Source: Brachynemurus nebulosus (Eukaryota; Arthropoda; Insecta; Neuroptera; Myrmeleontidae). Taken from it: DNA of 64,000 nucleotides. Below the pieces are notes generated by a model, which saw only the letters and a list, made by a program, of their open reading frames with translations, was not told where the DNA came from and did not search any database. The position numbers and the translations under genes were made by a program. Below are positions 11,501-23,265 of this stretch, one piece after another (the first letter of the stretch is position 1; every line of letters starts with the position of its first letter). The DNA lies in NCBI GenBank assembly GCA_035578155.1, contig JAPWDM010000033.1, positions 2,563,846 to 2,627,845 of the forward strand, in the 5' to 3' direction.

Positions 11501-11738
11501 AAGGTCCATTCATAATTTCATATCTACAGACACTGAACGTCACAGACACGTATCATGGCAGATATGACAAATATTGTTTAATGCTTTTCTTATGGATGTA
11601 TTCATATATACCGCACAGACACGGATTGTCTGTATGTATGAATGTGTTCATAACGTATGAACACATTAAACAATATTTGTCGTGTCTGCCACGATACGTG
11701 TCTGTGACGTTCAGTGTCTGTAGATATGAATGGACCTT
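11501..11738. mobile_element. MITE with ~80-bp inverted arms, TA target
   Basis: The ends are AAGGTCCATTCATA and its complement TATGAATGGACCTT, each flanked by TA (11499-11500, 11739-11740). The arms share ACAGACACTGAACGTCACAG and CAAATATTGTTTAATG. A small inner hairpin (AATGTGTTCAT ... ATGAACACATT) sits at the centre. Fits a Tc1/mariner-type MITE. Confidence 0.85.
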
Positions 11739-12031
11739 TAGTTGTAATTTACATATAATATGGTAATTTTAAGACATTTAAATAAAATTCTTATAAAGCT
11801 AGTAAAGTAAGACAAAATTAAGTAACTAATTAGCATAGATATCAGAACGTGTATGTACCACACAATAGATGGAGTACACATTATCTTTTTTGAAGCAAAT
11901 CGCCATATTGGTAAACACCACGTTAACACCTTTCATAACCTATCAAGTGTCAGTGGTAATAAATATTTTTTAATCTGTATACGATTATTGTTGTAATTTG
12001 AGACTGTTTATTAATAAACATTCTAACAATG

Positions 12032-12346
12032 CTAGCGTTCCAGACGAAAATTTTGTTAGCCTAACGTCAGCTAACGGAGCTTTCACCGTTACAAACCAGA
12101 GGGCACGCATTCAAAAAATTAATATACATTATATATTAAACAAATATTTCTAACATGGTGACTGATTATTTTTATTCCATAATTTTTAAATGTGGTTATA
12201 CTTCAGAAATTGAGTATTTATACCGTGAAAAACCGTAAAAAAATATTTAACGTGCATTAATTTTTGAATCAGAGCCCTCTGGTTTGTAACGGTGAAAGCT
12301 CCGTTAGCTAACGTTAGGATAACAAAATTTTTGTCTGGAACGCCAG
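12032..12346. mobile_element. MITE family B, copy 1 (long TIR, ~5-bp TSD)
   Basis: About 90-bp arms are inverted: CTAGCGTTCCAGACGAAAAT at the left, with its inverted match ending GGAACGCCAG. Flanks are CAATG and CAATA. It is the same family as 14314-14630, with the same arm word AGCTTTCACCGTTACAAACC. Translated frames across it are shadows. Confidence 0.86.
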
Positions 12347-12478
12347 CAATATTTATAGCAACAAATATAACATCAGTAAATATAAAAAATTTTTTAATTA
12401 AACCTGGTTTAACCGCCATATTGGTCAACATTTTAACCCTTTTTTTGGCTTCATTTTCATATACATTGTGTTCTATCA

Positions 12479-12545
12479 AAGCGGTGAAATAACCGCAGCG
12501 GTTGAGCGGTGAAATAACCGCAGCGGTTGAGCGGTGAAAAAACCG
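12479..12545. repeat. Tandem 25-bp minisatellite with palindromic core
   Basis: AGCGGTGAAATAACCGCAGCGGTTG occurs twice plus a partial third copy ending in CCGCTCG. The words ACCGC and GCGGT make each unit partly self-complementary. It is GC-rich against an AT-rich background. Confidence 0.88.
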
Positions 12546-12553
12546 CTCGTGTA

Positions 12554-12949
12554 TGCTAGACCTAATTATATAAATGTATTAATAGAGGCAGCCAATTACG
12601 ACCAAGTTTCGACCTTAATAGTATTTTGAAATATGTAAAGTACTGGATGGTATCCGTAGTAACGTTTTCAAATAATTATTGTAAAAATATAATATTTATA
12701 TTGAAATTTTACTTTTTTGAGAAGAAACTGCAAAATTTTGAAAGAAAGAAAGTGGTATTTGCTTTATTTTCAAAATACGTACGTATACAAATTATGTCCT
12801 GCAATAATTATAGTCGCATTTGTTCAAAAATTGACATTATATTATTTCATTAAATTTCACCCATCTCACCCTGTTACCTGTCTAAATGCCTAAAAACTGG
12901 CTTTACGCTTTGTCTAATAGTATAATATAATTGTGTTCATTGGTCTGTG
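12554..12949. mobile_element. MITE family A, copy 2 (inverted relative to 2755-3127)
   Basis: The right end GTGTTCATTGGTCTGTG and the interior (TATCCGTAGTAAC, ACTTTTTTGAGAA, CAAAATTTTGAAAG, ATACGTACGTAT) match the reverse complement of copy 1. The left end is more diverged (TAGACC). Confidence 0.62.
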
Positions 12950-13894
12950 AGTTGAGGTTATTTCATACTCTTTAGCTACTCTAGCGCTATTCTGGCGAGT
13001 TTTTGAACTGTTACTTACTGCTTACAATAGGCTTTTTCATCATGTGACGAGCGCAAGTGCAGCCGCCATGTTAAAATAGTGGTAATTCAAAAGTTTCGTA
13101 ATGTTTTGGTCAGGAATAGCCAGAAAAGCAATATTATCTCAATAAACAAATGAATTATTGGAAAATCGTCGATGGTGCTTCACTTGTTTATAATTTAGCT
13201 GAAGCCCATAATCATCCATAATTGTGAACAATTGAAAAGGTGGCTGAAATGTTATGGACGTCCGCAAAAACGGGAAAAAGTGAGCTGATTGAGAGGTTAG
13301 GCATCCATACTACTTGTTTACTATGTCAAAAATAATAATAAAAACAAATAATATCTATAATTTTATTCTAATTAATAATGTCAACCAATTTTTAGTACAA
13401 CTTTAAATGATTTATAGCATGTATCACCCTTACAAACTCCATAATAACACCGTTTCTTTGCTCCTTTTCGTACAGATAACATTATAGTAACGGATTGAAA
13501 AAATTTAATTTTCAATTAAAACACTTATTTTTCATTTTTTCTTATTTTTTTTCAATAAATATTCTTTATTTAATATTTTTTATTTTTAATTATTTGTAGA
13601 TGGGTACTTTAACATGGTTGTTTACGAAAAACAGTACGAAAAAAATGGTCGATATTGACATATGCGTACAAAAAAAAATTGTGATGAAAAGGCCTATGGG
13701 ACAATTTTTTTTTTTTTATTTTTCCATTTTATTCCATACGAGATGGTTCTCCTTATATCTACCCTCCATATACAAATTGTTTTCACAAACATAAGTTGGT
13801 GAAAACGGGATGTATGGACGTGAGGTATGCAGTAGGCACAAAATGGGCACAAACAAAAGTTTGTGTAGTGTGGACCGGCTATAATGGTATGGTC
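12950..13894. other. No gene seen
   Basis: AT-rich, with one short open stretch after 13600 that has no recognised domain. Bases 13886-13894 are the left target duplication of the next element. Confidence 0.4.
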
Positions 13895-14258
13895 AGTGAA
13901 GAGAGATGTGTATAGAATTTCAATCCTCTGTTAAATTTATGAACAATTTTAGAGCACCTCAAACCGCAATGTTGGTACCCGATCAACAGATGGCAGTGCT
14001 GCACAGGCAAGCAGTACGCACTGTTATATCTTGATAATTGTACTTTTGAAAAGACAAATTTGTTTATGGAAGAAAAATGGAAATATACAGATTGAAATAT
14101 GCGTTCCCCACCTCTTCCGGTAAAACGAAAGCTCCACCTGAAAACTTGAAAACGTCTTAACCTCGATCGTTCTGCCATCTACGAGAAACCAAATCGACTA
14201 AAATTTTCGTCCACATTGGCCCATAAGAATTAACTTCTATTATGCGTCTCTCTTCACT
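13895..14258. mobile_element. MITE with 9-bp target duplication (Mutator-like size)
   Basis: Inverted ends AGTGAAGAGAGATGTGT and a matching right end (CGTCTCTCTTCACT). The 9-bp direct repeat GGTATGGTC is exact on both sides (13886-13894, 14259-14267). A 9-bp duplication is typical of Mutator-like elements. No transposase frame. Confidence 0.82.
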
Positions 14259-14313
14259 GGTATGGTCCAAAGATAATGATCGTCTTCCATTAGCAAACAC
14301 AAAAACGACACTG

Positions 14314-14630
14314 CCGGCGTTCCGGACGAAAATTTTGTTAGCCTAACGTTAGCTAACGAAGCTTTCACCGTTACAAACCAGAGGGAACGCATTCAAAAAA
14401 TTAACATACATTATATATTAAAACAACAATTTCTAACATGGTCACTGATTATTTTTATTCCATAATTTTTAAATGTGGCTGTACTTCAGAACTTAAGTAT
14501 TTATACCGTGAAAAACCATGAAAAAATATTTAACGTGCGTTAATTTTTTGAATCAGAGCCCTCTGGTTTGTAACGGTGAAAGCTCCGTTAGCTGACGATA
14601 GGCTAACAAAATTTTCGTCCGGAACGCCAG
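14314..14630. mobile_element. MITE family B, copy 2
   Basis: The ends CCGGCGTTCCGGACGAAAAT and (inverted) CTGGCGTTCCGGACGAAAAT are flanked by CACTG on both sides (14309-14313, 14631-14635). It is close in sequence to copy 1 at 12032-12346 throughout. Confidence 0.9.
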
Positions 14631-14635
14631 CACTG

Positions 14636-15167
14636 TGTAACACAGTGCATTTAGGGGAAAAGTAATGCCAACCAAATTTTCGTGATTTTTTGTACTTTCT
14701 TTTTTCAAAAAAAAATTATTTTTTTTCGAAATTTTAATGCAAAACGAACCTTTTATCTGCTTTTAATTAAATTATACATGTAATTAGGAATTACAGAAAG
14801 TATACCAAGCAGATTGAATCTATTTTTTTTTTTTTAATCTAGTAACTTTGTCTATGCTGCCCTCTGCAGAAACACAATAAAACTTAATGTTCCATTAGTG
14901 AAAAAAGTAGACATAGTGTAACACAGTGTCATGGTGGCAGATATTTAGCAACCCATATTGAGTTATTGGAATTTTTTAATTTACAATCATTTGATGGTCC
15001 TTTGATGGTGTATGATGGTCTATTTTTATCGTTTGATCGTAAATTGTTTATTTAAAAAATAAATTTTAAAAAATTGGAAATTTTTTTTTTATTTAGCACC
15101 CTATTTTTTTTCAAAATATTTTTTTTCTATATATTTTGATTTAAAATCGTTTGCGGCTTAATGATAG
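14636..15167. other. No gene seen; near-palindromic GTGTAACACAGTG at both ends of a ~290-bp stretch
   Basis: GTGTAACACAGTG occurs near 14635 and again near 14920. The stretch between may be an old element, but the terminal match is too short to be sure. The rest is A/T runs. Confidence 0.35.
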
Positions 15168-15171
15168 TTAA

Positions 15172-15608
15172 CACTTTCAGTCCCATGGATTCGGCATCCG
15201 AAACCAAACAAAACATCCCCAGAGGCCGACCGCGATCAATGATTAATTGATTAGTTGGTTACGCATTATGTTTGCGATGTTTATCATCATTCCATCCCAC
15301 GGATGTGTTCGTACTTACATAAATACAACATACCATTACCAACACATACTACTCTTTTGGTTTCTATGCATAAAAATTTCAAGATAAACAAAAAATACAT
15401 AAAAAATATAATTTATATTTTTAAATAAAATTGTTTGAATGTCAGTGTATATGTATGTAGTATGTACGTATGTTTACAGTTTTACACATACATGTTGAAC
15501 TGTGTTGAATCTATTCAGTGTTTGAATCATTTTATGTATTTGTTTGTTTTTTTAAATATTGCCGGCTTCCGGGGAAGTTTACTATGAAAGTGCTCGGGCC
15601 TCATAGTG
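15172..15608. mobile_element. piggyBac-type MITE, TTAA target
   Basis: TTAA lies on both sides (15168-15171, 15609-15612). The left end is CACTTTCAGTCCCATGG and the right end, on the other strand, is CACTATGAGGCCCGAGC. TTAA plus CACT-type ends fit non-autonomous piggyBac elements. No transposase. Confidence 0.72.
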
Positions 15609-15777
15609 TTAATTAATAATACTCTTTTATCATTATTTATTGAGTAATCCTAGTTATCAAAAATATTTACTTAGGTCATACCATAGATAAAGTACTCCAG
15701 AATTTCATTTCTGGAAGATAGCCAACTTGAATACATTTTTTTGCTTTTTTTGACTCTTTGTAACATATATGTATTAT

Positions 15778-16585
15778 CTACATATGAGTCGTATAGTTCC
15801 AAAAGTGGCCTTGTCCACAAAAAATCGATTTGGAGTTAGTGACGCCGTATTATTATACAGTTAAATGTCCATCTATAGCATTAATTAGTAAGTTTCAAAA
15901 AAATTCGTACTCTGTGTAAATTAATTTTAAAAATCGAGGTTATTTCCAAAACCAGTCTTATCCACTCATGTGTCAGTTTCATAACTAGGCTTATCCAGTT
16001 ATTTTCAAAACTAACCTTATCCACAGTCTCCGCCATTACACAATAGGTACTCAATTCCATAGCTTGCCTAATCCAAGTAAAATCCTCTACTGCTATTAAA
16101 GCTTTTTCAATAACCTCCAGAACACTTTGGAGCCAGAGATACTTTCCCTTGAAAGTAAAATTAAAGCTGCTAACTTAAATGGTGTCAAATTTTTATTCAC
16201 AAAACATTTTGGGAACGAATAGGAAAGTATTGAAGAACTGGAATTCTATAGAAATTCTCTCGGAAAAGTCTCAGTAAATAATGGTCCGGACATAAACACC
16301 ATTGACATCATTGAATCAATAAAGGGTCATAATCAGTGTTCCTTACTGGAAAGGTCTTATAAAATATCATCGATTAAAAAACACGACTACTGTCACAAAA
16401 AAGGAACTGAAAAGTTAAAGACAAGTTATCGCTGAATTTATATCGCAGTTAGAAAACAGTTTTGTTTATAGCACTGGTTTTTGTATGTTCCTTATCTCTA
16501 ACTCATCTTTATTCCACACTTAACTAAATTCGTTGTTTTGGGAAGCTGCATGTATCGTTTTGTGGAGCTCTTAGAATCCTACAAG

Positions 16586-16679
<94 letters not shown>

Positions 16680-17220
16680 GAAGTTTAAAATTGAACATTT
16701 TCGTATAACTTGAAAACGCAAAGCTAGCTTGGCCTATTACTGCAGCTACGGAATACATGTGCAAGGGTGAACATTACCATGGCACTCATTACCCTGGTTG
16801 GGCCTTAGGTAAATTCACTTATCTTATCTCTAGGAGTCTATGAAAATAGTTTATTTTGGAAATGTAATAGCCTCGTAAATAATGTTTTAAAGTTAAATTC
16901 TGTGTCGTTTATTTAAACGCTTCAGAATATGTCATTTCCAAAACCTTTCTAATCCATTAGGGTTAGTTACAAAACTGCCCTTATCCGTGGTTTAGCTCCA
17001 AAAGTGGCCTTGTCCAAAATTTAAAAGCTATTTAATAGAAAACTATGCAATATTTCATAATTTTTATTAATGTTTCTTAATCCAACATCAATTTTGTGTT
17101 GAAAAAACTTACCATCTGAATATTTTACAGGTCATGTGTACTAGTAACAGTTTTTTGTTTTTCCTGAAAAATTTTACAAAATGGACAAGGCCAGTTTTGG
17201 AACTATGCGACTCATATATG
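15778..17220. mobile_element. TIR DNA element with repeated subterminal motif
   Basis: Inverted ends around ATGAGTCGTATAGTTCCAAA (left) and its match at 17195-17217. The 8-bp direct repeat TGTATTAT flanks both sides (15770-15777, 17221-17228). A motif of the type CCAAAA-(3-4)-CCTTGTCCA recurs several times in both subterminal regions (for example 15797, 15948, 16005, 16990), as expected for transposase binding sites. Between 16110 and 16420 the plus strand shows a protein-like frame broken by one stop, which may be a relic of the element's own gene. A TA tract sits at 16589-16675. Confidence 0.7.
16589..16675. repeat. (TA)n microsatellite
   Basis: Long TA run inside the TIR element; source of the YIYIYI frames. 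Confidence 0.97.
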
Positions 17221-17386
17221 TGTATTATATGGTCTATTTCAGTTAAATTTAACCATGCTTCGTAACTTTGAATTTAAATAATTTCCGTTTTCTTGGCTTT
17301 ATCTCTTTTATTATTGCATTTATGTAAATTTTAATTTTGCAGTTTATTTTTAGAAAATAGAAGATCGATTTGTTTCGAATATAAGA

Positions 17387-17505
17387 TGTTTACGCCCTGC
17401 AATTTAATTTAATTCCAAAAAAATACATGTTGTTTTTTCCTGTTACTAGGTGGCATCACGTAATCTATTTTTACTGACCTCTGTATTTTTTGGCCACTTA
17501 AGTAA
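17387..17505 (+). repeat. BEL 5' LTR remnant
   Basis: Matches 23266-23383 almost base for base, starting TGTTTACGCCCTGCAATTT, with one A more in an A run. The identity stops abruptly after CTTAAGTAA, the deletion junction. Confidence 0.93.
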
Positions 17506-17534
17506 TTACTAAAATACCCTCAGAAATCATTAAC

Positions 17535-18649
17535 TAGGGATGTCGTTTTTTTTAAAAAAAATCGATTTTTGAATCGATTCGTATTTGTCAACAAAAGAAT
17601 CGATGCTTCAATTATCGATTGTATTCAAAATCGATTCCAAGAAATCGATTCAAATTTGCTGTTGCAAAAGTGGCGGTAATTTTTAAGTAAAAATTTATAA
17701 TTCAGAAAGATGAACTTTCGAAGTCTTTTAAGAAAAAAATATTAAACGTGTACATACTTAATTACCAACATTTTTTTTTAAAACTTATTCTATGGTATAG
17801 AGATGAATCACACCATCACAACAAAGTTGACAATTTTTGTTTTCATTTAATATAAAATGTTAATTGTATAAATATTATCTAAATTGTACTAAATGTTGAA
17901 AAGTTTTTGTTTAATTGCATACAAAGTTTTTTTTATAGATTAAGGGATAAAAAAAGAATTAAAAGTTTTTTTTTTAAATTCCCCGCCTAAACTTTATTGT
18001 TTTGTAAGTACATGGTACAGTTGTCAATTTGTAAATTTCAAGGGGACAAACTAGATTGGCTTTGCCTCTGTTCCACTTGTAATGAGTTTGTGACGTAGTC
18101 TGTTTGTGTACATACACACTGTTTGCAGTGTATTAGTTTGGTTTTTTGTAGTAGTATGTGTATACACGCATACAACCACAATACACGTATTACCAGAGAG
18201 AGCTGTTCAACGTGTTCAACTAACAATGGGTATATTGTTAATATAATGGTGTGTTGACTCGACGACGACTACTGACGGACTAATGCCTTAAGCTGTGACT
18301 GGCTTACAAATGACTCCAAGCGAATTTCACTTTTTTTATGTTAGTTGGCTTCTAGTGTTCTATGGTAAATTTTGACAATTTGATTTGATACATAGAGATT
18401 TATTATATGCATTTGATGCTTAAAATTTAATAATCGTAGTACCGATAATAGATTTAAATTTAAATTAATAAATAAATAGCAACATATAAATAAAAACGCA
18501 ATTTATATTTTGAAAAAAAAAAAAATCGTTTCACGATTTCCATAAAATAAAAATCGATGTGTGAATCGATCTCAAAATCAATAATTGATTAAAAATCGGT
18601 TTTCATTCTTCCGATTAATCGATTTCTCGATTAAAAAAAGACATCTCTA
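17535..18649. mobile_element. hAT-type ATCGAT-rich element inserted in the BEL element
   Basis: Starts TAGGGATGTCGTTTTTTTTA and ends with the inverted TAAAAAAAGACATCTCTA. The 8-bp duplication is TCATTAAC (17527-17534) against TCATGAAC (18650-18657), 7 of 8 alike. Clusters of ATCGATT words lie at both ends. No transposase frame inside 1.1 kb; the short minus-strand frame at 18038-18226 is not recognised. When the insertion is ignored, the BEL frame continues from 17506 across it. Confidence 0.87.
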
Positions 18650-18651
18650 TC

Positions 18652-21600
18652 ATGAACGCATTTGAGTTAATTCGATCTGACCAGGATCTACCTAAATATG
18701 ATGAGCTCATAGATTTTGTCAAAAAACAAAGTAAAACTTTATATAAACAAGAAAAACCGCGAACAAGCCAACCTAGTTCAAGTTTAGGGCATAGTAACTT
18801 CGCAAAAAATACCAAAACATTTGTTTCAAATAGTTCGAGTACCCATAACAGTAAAACTTGTTTATTTTGTCGGAAGAGTTTTCATCTATTAAAAGACTGT
18901 CACCCATTTAAATCGAGCGATCATGAATCCAAATTTAAATTCGTAAAGGACAATCATATGTGTATAAATTGCTTTTCCAAAGGTCACGAAGTTTTGAACT
19001 GCCCTTCCAAATTTCGATGTTTAATTTGTAAAAAAAGGCATCATAGTCTATTACATAAAGATAGTCCTTCAAATTATCAAAATTCAAATATATCCACCAA
19101 TGTATTACCAAATAAAACATCCCAATTAGACAACAATCCAACTTCAAATGGCACAACTTTGTGTTCACATACTATGATACCGAATAATGCTCCAAAAGGT
19201 GTATTATTAAGTACTGCCCTATTGAAAGTACTTGATAAATGGGGAAAAGAACATACCTTACGTTTTTTAATCGATAACGCATCGATGTCTAATCTATTAA
19301 TTTTTGATGTTTGTAAAAAATTGGGTCTACCATTTACCGAATTTTCATCCAATGTTGTAGGTGTAGGCGGATCCCTGAAACCCCTTAAGGGCCGAACCAC
19401 CTTAAACATTTATTCGAATTTAGACCATAGTACAAAATATTCAATAGAATTTTTATTAATTGATCACGTGACAAATTTTCTACCGGATGTACCAGTTGAT
19501 ACAAGTTCTTTAGACCATATTAAACATTTACAATTAGCCGATCCGACGTATCATTTACCTGGCCGTATTGATGGCATTTTAGGTGCCGAATTCTATACCG
19601 AAATTTTGGGTTCTCATAAAATTGCGAGTAAACCGGGAACTCCTACCGCAGTCCAAACTGCACTGGGATATTTGATTATTGGTCCGTTTAAACCTTTAAC
19701 AAGTATGAATAATACTATTAAATCTTATTGTACTTTTGTTACCGTAGAGTCATTATTAGAAAAAATGTTTGAAATAGAAAATTATAGTGAAAATTCTCAA
19801 CCGTCGAATACGGATCAAATATGTGATGACCTGTACCAACAAACCTTTAAACGTGATAGCACTGGAAGATATACGGTTAGTCTACCTTTTAAAGATGACC
19901 CTGCCAAATTAGGTAATTCTTTTGAATTAGCAAAGAAAAGATTACTAACTCTTGAACGTCGGTTAGATAAAATACCAGAATTACGTTTGACATATTCGAA
20001 CATTATCCAAGATTATTTGAACCAAAAACACATGTCACTAGTTGAGTTTGATAAAATAGATATACCGAGCTATTACGCAGCTCACCATTGTGTTTGGAAG
20101 CCGGATAGTGTCTCCACACCCTGTCGAATAGTGTTCGACTTTAGCATGAAGAGTGATAATGGTATTTCGTTAAATGACATTTTGTATAAAGGTCCAAAAT
20201 TACAAAATAATATTTTCACGATTCTATTAAATTTTCGCCTATTCCCAATTTGTTTAGGGGCTGATATTAAGGCCATGTATCGCCAAATTAATATTGACGA
20301 ATCGCAACGACCTTATCAACGAATCCTTTGGCGATTTAATAGAAACGATCTTATACAAGTGTATGAACTAAACACAGTTACCTTGGGTGTATCTGCTTCA
20401 CCGTTTTTAAGTTTGCGTACCATTCAACAGTTAATTTTTGATGAAGGCAACAATTTTCCCGATGTTAAAGAATATGTCAAACGCGATATTTTTATGGATG
20501 ATCTGATTTGTAGTGTCCCTAGCATAGAATTTGCCAAATCATTACATAATCAGACCGTACAATTTTTCTTGAAAGGGGGTTTTCAAATAGTCAAGTGGAT
20601 GTCCAACTCGTTAGAAGTATTGTCCGGAATTCCGAAAGAAATTCAATCCCCCGCCATATTAGAATTTGATAGAGGCCATTTTAAGGTTTTAGGCTTGCGG
20701 TATAACCCATCCTCAGATGAATTTAGTTTTAGAACTACCGACAAAATTTCCGATCCTTGTACCAAAAGGGTCCTACTAGGAGTACTAAGTCGTATCTTTG
20801 ACCCATTAGGGTTCTTATCACCCGTGGCGTTATTTTTGAAATTGCTAATTAAGGAACTATGGAAAACTAAATTAGATTGGGACGACATTGCACCAGAAAA
20901 TGTTGAAAAGAGATGGCTTAAATTAAAGAAAGAATTTTCTGAACTAAATAAAATTCGAATCCCTCGCCATGTTATGGTTTTCCAAAATACATCATTTAGT
21001 ATTATCGGATTTTCCGATGCTAGCCCGTGTGGTTATGCATCAGTAGTTTATATTCGTACAGTAAATACTGTAGGTGAAATTACCGTGTCTTTGCTATGTT
21101 CTCAAGCAAGAGTAGCTCCGATGTCCGAAACTACTCTACCTAGACTTGAGTTGTGCGCCGCAACTCAGCTAGCTAAATTAATAGCTCATGTTAAATCTGA
21201 CTATGGTAAAAGAAATTCCATAGGTAGTATTTACGCGTTTTCCGACTCGATGATTACCTTACATTGGATTAATTCTAGTCCTAGAAAATGGAAAACTTTT
21301 GTTTCGAATCGAGTCACTCATATTCATAATTATTTACCTTCAAGTCATTGGTTTTTCGTCCCGAGTAAAGAGAATCCCGCGGATTGCGTTAGCGGAGGTT
21401 TGTTACCTTCAGCGTTAATCAACCATAAAACATGGTTTTCCGGTCCAAGTTGGTTAAAATTACCCGTAGAAAATTGGCCAGTTAAGTCCCTCCGAGATAG
21501 TCCCGATTCTGAAGAATGGAATGAAGAAATTAAAATAAATGTTGTTACAAACGATTTAGCGTCCCCACTTTATAACCTCATAGAATATTTTTCCTCATGG

Positions 21601-23035
21601 TGCAAATTATGCCGATCTACCGTTTATGTACTTAGATTTGTTAGAATATTACCATTGAAATCCCACATCTCAAATATCGATATGGAAAAGGCTGAAAACT
21701 TTTTAATTCGTGCCGTACAACAAAAACATTTTAATACCGAATTGAAACTTTTAGACCAAAATAAACCCGTTCGTAAAGATTTGCGTCGCCTCAATCCCTT
21801 TGTCCAAGATGGAATTATCCGAGTAGGCGGACGTTTAGCTAGAGCCTCGATTAGTTTCGATCAGAAACATCCTGTTTTACTTCCGAAATCTGATGCCCTT
21901 ACTTATTTAATTGTTAAATTTTACCATAAATTATATGGTCATCCAGGTGCTAATCTCTTACACTCAATCCTATCCTCCAAATATTGGATATTATCAGCTC
22001 GAAATTGCATTCGGAAATGTACCTGGGAATGCAATATTTGTTTTCGAAATAACCCTAAACCTACCACACCTTTTATGGCTGATTTGCCGGAACAAAGAGT
22101 AAACCAAGCAAAGGCGTTTACTAATACTGGCGTAGGTTATACCGGTTCCTTCCCAATCACCTTAGGTCGACGTCGTGGCTGTAAAAGTCAAAAGGCCTAT
22201 ATCTGCTTGTTTACGTGTTTAGCCACCCGTGCCATTCACCTTGAGTTAGCAACTGACTTATCCACCGATTCTTTTATTTCTGCCTTTAAAAGATTCTTAT
22301 CTCGTCGAGGGAATTGTACAACATTGTTTTCGGACAATGGATTGAATTTCATCGGAGCAAAACGAAAAATAAGACGAATTATACGAGTTTACGGAATCCA
22401 ACGAATTCAAGCAAGCCGTTCAATTAGAACTCAATCAACAAAAAACAAATTGGAAATTTAATCCTCCTTCCGCACCTCATTTTGGGGGTTGTTGGGAGTC
22501 ACAAATTAAAAGTACAAAAACCCACCTCCGTCGAATAATAGGAAACCAGATTTTAACATATGAGGAGCTTTACACCGTTCTATGTCAAATAGAAGCTCTC
22601 TTAAATTCCCGTCCCTTAACAATTTTAAGTAGTGATCCAAATGATCCGATAGCGCTAACACCGGCACACTTCTTATATGCTACTCCGTTGGGGGCCTTGT
22701 CTGCCGCAGATATTCCTCTAGCTACCCCATTAAACCGTTTAGACAGGTATAAATTGCTAGATGCCATGGTCCAACATTTTTGGAACCGATGGAACCGAGA
22801 GTACTTGACTACGCTACAAACGCGCCAAAAATGGAATTCCCCTGAAAATCCTCCTAAAATAGGAACCGTTGTAGTTTTGATACTGGAGAATTTACCGCCT
22901 TTACAGTGGCCACTTGCGGTCATAATAGAATTATTGCCGGGTCCTGATAAAATTGTCCGAGTAGTACGCATCAAGTGTAAAGGTACTACTTATATTCGAC
23001 CTTTGGTCAAATTATGTCCCTTACCGACCCAATAA
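18652..23035 (+). pseudogene. BEL/Pao gag-pol, broken
   Basis: One 1269-codon frame (18652-22461) followed, after a frameshift near 22370, by about 190 codons ending at 23035. Domains in order: cysteine/histidine knuckles (about residues 70-135), aspartic protease region with LIDNAS instead of the usual DSG-type triad (about residue 207), reverse transcriptase with FMDD (about 613), RNase H, and an integrase with an HHCC finger, a D-to-G change at the first catalytic site (GVGYTG, near 22130) and FSDNG retained. The integrase glutamate region lies after the frameshift. The apparent ATG is inside the target duplication of the hAT insertion, so it is not the original start. Not a functional polyprotein. 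Confidence 0.92.
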
Positions 23036-23265
23036 CTTTATAGTTTATCCTAACCTATCTTAACCTAATTTAAACCTATCTTAGTTTGTAAGTTTAGTTG
23101 TAAGTTTCCCATATACCTATAATCTATTTGAACAATTAGTAAAATTGTATTCAAAATCTCCAAATGTATTAGTTTTTTTTTTTTTTTTTCGGAGATATAT
23201 CCTAAATTCTATTTTATTCTTTTCCTTTTCGCTATGAATTGCTTTCATAACCCCCCGCCGCAGGA

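Noticed and set aside
12186..12492. Frames of 66-97 residues on both strands
   Set aside because: They cross the MITE family B arms; mirrored peptides on both strands reflect the inverted repeat.
14630..14935. Possible MITE bounded by GTGTAACACAGTG
   Set aside because: The terminal word is itself nearly palindromic and the adjoining sequence does not match; too weak to call.
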